Source: RUG563 sp045590215
GTDB taxonomy: Bacteria > Bacillota > Clostridia > Christensenellales > Aristaeellaceae
Assembly (NCBI GenBank): GCA_045590215.1
Contig: JAZNQO010000027.1
Span: forward strand, 1-64,000
Reading direction: 5' to 3'
DNA: 64,000 nucleotides
Numbering within the stretch: position 1 is the first letter of the stretch; each line of letters begins with the position of its first letter. Below the pieces are notes generated by a model. That model was not told the origin of the DNA, ran no database searches, and saw only the letters and a list, made by a program, of their open reading frames with translations. The translations under genes and the position numbers were made by a program. Shown in pieces: positions 60,029 to 64,000 of the stretch.

Positions 60029-61309
60029 ATGAAAAAGATGCGTATTTTTGCCCTGATGCTGGCCGTTGTGATGCTGACCAGCGGCTGCTCCCTGATTGTG
60101 AAGGACGAAGCCGCCGATGCCGCCCTTGTCATTGTGGACGTAAACGGCGAAACGGTGGATAAGGCCACCATCAATCAGCAAATCGACGATGAAATCGGCT
60201 ATAACGAGCAGATGAACCAGCTGTATATGTCCTATTACGGCTTCGATGCAGGCTATTCCACCGATCGCGCGGAAGTAGGCAAGGATGTAATCCGCCGCAA
60301 TATCAACCGTCTGGTGGCTCTGCAAAAGGCCAAGGAGTTGGGGCTGGATCAGCTGACGGAAGAAGAAGCGACACAGGCAAAGGAAGCCGCCCTCGCCAAT
60401 TACGAAACCCAGATCAGCGATATCTCGGCCACCATCTTTGCCACCCTGCCTGTGGAAGACGCCCGCCCCAAGGCTGTGGAATACGCCAAGGACTTCGATA
60501 TCACCGAAGAAAACTATACTGCCACCGAAATCCAGAACAAAGTCTTTGATAAGCTGATGGAATATGTTGTGCAGGATATCACCGTGGCGGATGATGTGGT
60601 GGAAGAAAACCTGAACAAAATGGTGGAAGCGGATAAGGGCATGTTTGAAACTTCCGCCAGCTATTTCGGCGATTATTTCAATCAGGCTATGGGTCGGGTG
60701 TATTACGCCCCGGCAGGCTATCGCTTTGTGAAGCACATTCTGATTTCCTATAACGATGAAGATCAGGCTCTCATTGACGAAAAGCTGAACGCCGTGACCA
60801 GTGCCTATATGGCCTTGAATAACGCCGCAGAAGGGGCAGACACCGCCACCCTGCAGGCGGATGTGGATGCGGCGCAGGCTGCCTTCGACGATGCCCGTGC
60901 CAAGGCTGCTGCCAATATCCAGCCAACCCTTGACGAAGTGTACGCCCTTGCCACCGCCGAAAATGCTGATTTTGATGCGCTGATCGCCCAGTACGGCACA
61001 GACCCCGGCCAAGGCCCCAAGGGCTATGTGGTTTGCGAAGGCTATGAAGGCTTTGTGCAGGGCTTCACTGATGCCGCTATGGCTCTTGAAAATCCCGGTG
61101 ATGTGAGCGAGCCCGTGGGGACCGATTTCGGTTATCATATCCTGCAGTACGTTGGCGATATTCCGGAAGGTGCGTTCGATATCGAAGCAGCCAGGGAAGA
61201 AATGAAAGAAAGCCTGCTTTCGGAGGCTCAGCAAACCCATTTCGGCAATCAGCTGGATGCGTGGATCAGCGAAGCCGATGTGAAAACCTACGAAAACCGG
61301 CTGAACTAA
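60029..61309 (+). CDS. PrsA/SurA-like foldase lipoprotein (peptidyl-prolyl isomerase type)
   Basis: 426 residues. Lipobox LTSGC places Cys20 at the membrane. A SurA-type chaperone region with TINQQIDDEIGYNEQMNQ and RRNINRLVALQKAKELGLDQLTEEE leads to a parvulin domain around YRFVKHILISYND and AENADFDALIAQYGTDPGQ, ending TDFGYHILQYVG. It helps exported proteins fold. An unusual 40-residue Ala/Asp-rich insert (LNNAAEGADTATLQADVDAA) sits inside the isomerase domain. Confidence 0.88.
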   Translation: MKKMRIFALMLAVVMLTSGCSLIVKDEAADAALVIVDVNGETVDKATINQQIDDEIGYNEQMNQLYMSYYGFDAGYSTDRAEVGKDVIRRNINRLVALQKAKELGLDQLTEEEATQAKEAALANYETQISDISATIFATLPVEDARPKAVEYAKDFDITEENYTATEIQNKVFDKLMEYVVQDITVADDVVEENLNKMVEADKGMFETSASYFGDYFNQAMGRVYYAPAGYRFVKHILISYNDEDQALIDEKLNAVTSAYMALNNAAEGADTATLQADVDAAQAAFDDARAKAAANIQPTLDEVYALATAENADFDALIAQYGTDPGQGPKGYVVCEGYEGFVQGFTDAAMALENPGDVSEPVGTDFGYHILQYVGDIPEGAFDIEAAREEMKESLLSEAQQTHFGNQLDAWISEADVKTYENRLN

Positions 61310-61341
61310 ATAATAAAAAAGCAGAGTGAAGGACGCACGAG

Positions 61342-61437
61342 ACAGGGAACTGCTCGTCCCCTGTTTAACGAAGCAGGGGCTTACGCAGCCCCTGTACCCC
61401 ACGGCAGGGAGTTCCTCCCTGCACCCGGTATGCGAAA
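61342..61437. repeat. Multi-hairpin repeat, copy after the foldase gene
   Basis: Three hairpins: CAGGG.../CCCTG (from 61342), CAGGGGC/GCCCCTG (61374-61380, 61388-61394) and GCAGGGA/TCCCTGC (61404-61410, 61416-61422). Positions 61389-61436 equal 24197-24244. A further paired element at 61532-61556 follows. No gene is seen in 61310-61649. Confidence 0.85.
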
Positions 61438-61649
61438 AATCCATGTTCATCCATGTAAATATTTTCGCACGAAACATAAAGCACAAACGCAATTATCGCC
61501 ACGGGCACAAAGAAAACACAGAAAAAGGAACGGGAGAGAATTCATTCTCTCCCGTGCCGTTTTGTGCGGTAGTGCCGCAGCCGACTCGTAAAATTGCAAC
61601 ATTCTTTTTCCTTCACACCAGTCCTTCTGAAACGCTCCTCTTTTTTTAT

Positions 61650-62210
61650 TTATTCTTCCGTCACATAGTCCATCAGGTTCACAGGCTGCTCCCCCTCGTA
61701 AAGGGTGAGGCAGAGGATATTTTCCCCTTCGCCTTGGATGCTCCCCGTCGCTTCGCCAATCACGCTTCCTTGCTTCACCTGCTGCCCATCCCGTACAGTT
61801 CCTTGGGAAACGCCAAGGTATTGCAGGGTGTGGGGCGCATTTCGCAAAAGTAATGTTCCATCCTGCCAAAGAACCGTACCTTCAAAGGCAGCCTTGATTT
61901 TCTCCCCTGCCTCTACCGCCAAATGGGTGGAAAAGTGATAGGCATAGCAGCGTTTTTGGGGGAAATATACAGGCTCATCGGAATATGGCAGCAGAATTTT
62001 TCCTGATACCGGGCGCAGAAAGCCCGGTTTTTCTTCTTCGTTTTTCACATCCTCCAGCCGCTGCGCCTGGCTGAAATGCGCCGGCTGGTTTTTTGCTTCT
62101 ATCCTGTTTACATTTCTCGTCCAAAGGGCGGAAAGCAAAATGGCCGCCACACAAAGCACCGCCAACACATAGGACCCAAACTGCTGAAAAAACCGCTGCC
62201 ACGCCTTCAT
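61650..62210 (-). CDS. Degenerate M23/LytM-like membrane protein (SpoIIQ-like)
   Basis: 186 residues: one N-terminal membrane helix (YVLAVLCVAAILLSALW), a linker, and an extracytoplasmic LytM-type domain (RPVSGKILLPYSDEPVYFP, HLAVEAGEKIKAAFEGTVLWQDG, VSQGTVRDGQQVKQGSVIGEATG). The zinc ligands are missing: where the family has HxxxD this protein has HFSTH, and the second HxH is absent. It is probably structural, like SpoIIQ in the forespore, but a non-sporulation role is equally possible. Confidence 0.75.
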   Translation of the reverse strand: MKAWQRFFQQFGSYVLAVLCVAAILLSALWTRNVNRIEAKNQPAHFSQAQRLEDVKNEEEKPGFLRPVSGKILLPYSDEPVYFPQKRCYAYHFSTHLAVEAGEKIKAAFEGTVLWQDGTLLLRNAPHTLQYLGVSQGTVRDGQQVKQGSVIGEATGSIQGEGENILCLTLYEGEQPVNLMDYVTEE

Positions 62211-62248
62211 GTTTTTTCTCCCTCTGTTTTTTTCGTAGCGTTCCCCGT

Positions 62249-62518
62249 TTACAGCGGCGTTATGCGCCCCCGGCTATCGTTTTTCCCCCGGCTGAAGGCA
62301 TAAAACCCAATGAGATTGCCGGGGTTATAGCGGCGATAGACGTCCATCACCCTGCCTGCATCCTTCAAATCAAATTGCACCGAAAGCCCGCAGCCCACTT
62401 GAATATCCTTTGGGGTGGAGATTACCTTTGTATGAATGCCGCTGCGCTGCAAGGCACTGTCAAAGCGCAGCACCTGCTGCCGGGAACGAAATGCTGCAAT
62501 GCCAAATGTTTCTTCCAA
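62249..62518 (-). CDS. DUF3343 family protein (putative Se/S carrier-like)
   Basis: 89 residues from a TTG at 62518, picked because GGGAGG lies 9 bp upstream; an ATG at 62548 is the alternative. Sequence ETFGIAAFRSRQQVLRFDSALQRSGIH, KVISTPKDIQVGCGLSVQF and IGFYAFSRG fit DUF3343, including the conserved cysteine in VGCGLSV. The family is thought to carry selenium or sulfur. It is divergent from a class V aminotransferase with only 72 bp between the starts. Confidence 0.8.
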   Translation of the reverse strand: MEETFGIAAFRSRQQVLRFDSALQRSGIHTKVISTPKDIQVGCGLSVQFDLKDAGRVMDVYRRYNPGNLIGFYAFSRGKNDSRGRITPL

Positions 62519-62590
62519 GGTTATCAGCCTCCCTTCTTTCTCATACATTCTATGGAAAGCATGTGCCTTTTGTGCAGAAGGGAGCAAGCC

Positions 62591-63706
62591 ATGATTTATC
62601 TGGATAATGCAGCCACCAGCTTCCCAAAGCCGCCGGAGGTCATCCGGGCGGTGGCTGGCGTGATGGAAAAAATCGGTGGCAATCCGGGCCGGGGCGGCCA
62701 TCCGGGTGCCTTGGCCGGAGGCCGCATTTTGAACCGCTGCCGGGAACTGGCCGCCACCTTATTGGGCGTGAATCATCCTGAAAACATCATCTTTGCCCTC
62801 AACGGCACCGATGCTATCAACATCGCCCTGAAAGGCTTTTTGCATCAGGGGGATGAGGTAATTGTCTCCCATCAGGAGCATAATGCCGTTATGCGCCCCT
62901 TGATGGGGTTGATGGATCAGGGAGCCATCAAAGTGCACATGGCAGAACCGGATGCAAAAGGCGTCCTTTCCCCAAACAGCATCCTTCCCCTTATCAACGG
63001 CAAAACCGCCCTTCTTGTGCTCTGCCATGCCAGCAACGTGACCGGCTGCATCCAGCCAGTGCAGCAGCTGATTCACGCTGCCCACGAAAGGGGCGTCCCC
63101 GTTCTGTTGGACGCTGCCCAAACCGCCGGAACGGAAAATTTGCGCCTGCTGCCGGCGGATATGATCGCCATGCCGGGGCATAAAGGGCTGCTGGGACCCA
63201 TGGGTACGGGGCTTTTGTATGTAGCTCCGCACATGGATATGCACCCCTTCCGGGAAGGGGGCACGGGCTCCGCCTCGGAAAGCCTGCATCAGCCGCCCAT
63301 AATGCCGGATTTATTGGAAAGCGGCACCCATAACCTGCCGGGCATTGCCGGGCTTTGCCAAGGGCTGAAATTCGTGCTGGCGCACCGGGCAGAGATAAGG
63401 GAGTATGAGCAGTATTTAGCCCGGCGGCTGGAAGAAAAGCTGCGAAACATGGAGCACATTCAGGTGATGGGCAGCCCGGACACGGAAAAAACAGCGGTGG
63501 TCAGCTTTTTCATGCCTTCCAAAGATTCCGGGGAATTGGCGGATATGCTGGCACAAGCAGGCTTTGCGCTGCGCTCCGGCCTCCACTGCGCCCCCTCCAT
63601 CCATTTCTTTCACGGCACATCCGGGGCTGTGCGTGCCAGTCCGGGGCTTTACAACACCGAAAAAGACATCGACGCCTTGGCAGATTTCATCTTCAAAATA
63701 CAATAA
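62591..63706 (+). CDS. Class V aminotransferase (cysteine desulfurase/selenocysteine lyase-like)
   Basis: 371 residues. PLP lysine Lys198 in MPGHKGLLGPMGTG; conserved thiol Cys333 in SGLHCAPSIHFF, the group II (SufS-like) pattern. Starts MIYLDNAATSFPKPPEVIRAV. It would release sulfur or selenium from cysteine or selenocysteine. The divergent DUF3343 gene is a likely partner. Start after AAGGGAGC. Confidence 0.9.
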   Translation: MIYLDNAATSFPKPPEVIRAVAGVMEKIGGNPGRGGHPGALAGGRILNRCRELAATLLGVNHPENIIFALNGTDAINIALKGFLHQGDEVIVSHQEHNAVMRPLMGLMDQGAIKVHMAEPDAKGVLSPNSILPLINGKTALLVLCHASNVTGCIQPVQQLIHAAHERGVPVLLDAAQTAGTENLRLLPADMIAMPGHKGLLGPMGTGLLYVAPHMDMHPFREGGTGSASESLHQPPIMPDLLESGTHNLPGIAGLCQGLKFVLAHRAEIREYEQYLARRLEEKLRNMEHIQVMGSPDTEKTAVVSFFMPSKDSGELADMLAQAGFALRSGLHCAPSIHFFHGTSGAVRASPGLYNTEKDIDALADFIFKIQ

Positions 63707-63800
63707 AAAAACATTTTTTGTTTCTTTGGCAGGATTTTTGTTTATGGAAAAAGAATTAAACCCATACTGACATTACCCCTGTTCAAAGGAGCAAGACCAC

Positions 63801-64000
63801 ATGAAGCAAGCATTCAAAGCCTTGAAGCAAAACGAAGCTTTTCTCGCCTACAGCCAGATTATCCTGGGCTGTCTCATCGGCGGCGCCGCCTATCCCTTGT
63901 TTCTCACGCCCAATAACATCGCTCCCGGCGGCCTGACGGGTATCGCCACGGTGCTTAATTACCTGTTCGGGCTGCCCGTGGGTCTCACCAGCATGCTGAT
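63801..64000 (+). CDS. YitT-family membrane protein (5' part only)
   Basis: First 66 codons, cut by the window end. YSQIILGCLIGGAAYPLFLTPNNIAPGGLTGIATVLNYL is the typical start of YitT/DUF161 proteins, with at least two helices. AAAGGAGC precedes the ATG. Function unknown. Confidence 0.85.
   Translation, partial: MKQAFKALKQNEAFLAYSQIILGCLIGGAAYPLFLTPNNIAPGGLTGIATVLNYLFGLPVGLTSML

Overview
The window reads as chromosomal DNA of a Gram-positive member of the Clostridia (Bacillota). Pointers are AGGAGG-type ribosome binding sites, a T-box leader on hisS, an AgrA/AgrC-type two-component pair, an Asp23/AmaP envelope-stress cluster, the rpsF-ssb-rpsR operon and a YitT membrane protein. Most genes are fairly GC-rich. 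Two genes (about 18.7-19.3 kb and 29.9-30.75 kb) are plainly AT-rich and look imported. The genus cannot be named from this sequence alone.

Layout: 0.4-0.9 kb is a six-tRNA operon (Val, Asp, Phe, Gly-GCC, Gly-TCC, Lys) with a consensus promoter and an intrinsic terminator. 1.0-1.9 kb has two XRE regulators, the first joined out of frame to a remnant of a GNAT acetyltransferase. 2.1-4.1 kb is a GH120-type beta-xylosidase, and 4.4-5.5 kb a Wzz/CpsC-like protein. 5.8-16.3 kb is a long operon: oligopeptide ABC transporter with a fused double ATPase, an amidohydrolase, an M20 peptidase, alanine racemase and a histidine phosphatase, probably for peptide and D/L-amino-acid scavenging. 16.5-18.5 kb is the LytTR regulator plus GHKL kinase. 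19.7-21.8 kb holds a DUF4867 protein and an L-fucose/L-arabinose isomerase-family enzyme. 22.8-23.9 kb (minus) is rpsF-ssb-rpsR. 24.5-29.4 kb carries gpmI, deoC and a phosphohexomutase. 31.3-34.2 kb is T-box-hisS-aspS. 34.3-44.2 kb is a long housekeeping run (Asp23, AmaP, DUF2273, nusB, a TsaD paralogue, folD, xseAB, ispA, a PAP2-like protein, a cysteine desulfurase, thiI). 44.2-49.4 kb is amino-sugar and redox metabolism (flavin oxidoreductase, DeoR, nagB, glmM, a beta-helix acyltransferase-like protein). 49.5-55.0 kb (minus) is a polyphosphate-polymerase-like/DUF4956/glycine-rich lipoprotein cluster with a protein kinase and a MATE exporter. 55.2-61.3 kb is an envelope-protein run (M1-like peptidase, GT2-GtrA, phosphodiester glycosidase, Lgt-like, DUF896, PrsA-like foldase). 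61.6-64.0 kb has a degenerate M23 protein, DUF3343, a class V aminotransferase and the start of a YitT gene.

The most interesting signal is a pair of AT-rich single-gene cassettes (purN-like at 18.58-19.51 kb; AraC/GyrI-like regulator at 29.66-30.98 kb). The genes are unrelated, but both sit between the same left end (131 bp, about 15 mismatches by eye, no gaps) and the same right end (two hairpins, the second with compensatory base-pair changes). No recombinase lies nearby. This looks like a non-autonomous cassette family. A second signal is a dispersed family of multi-hairpin repeats at gene ends, whose stems differ while the linkers and pairing are kept.
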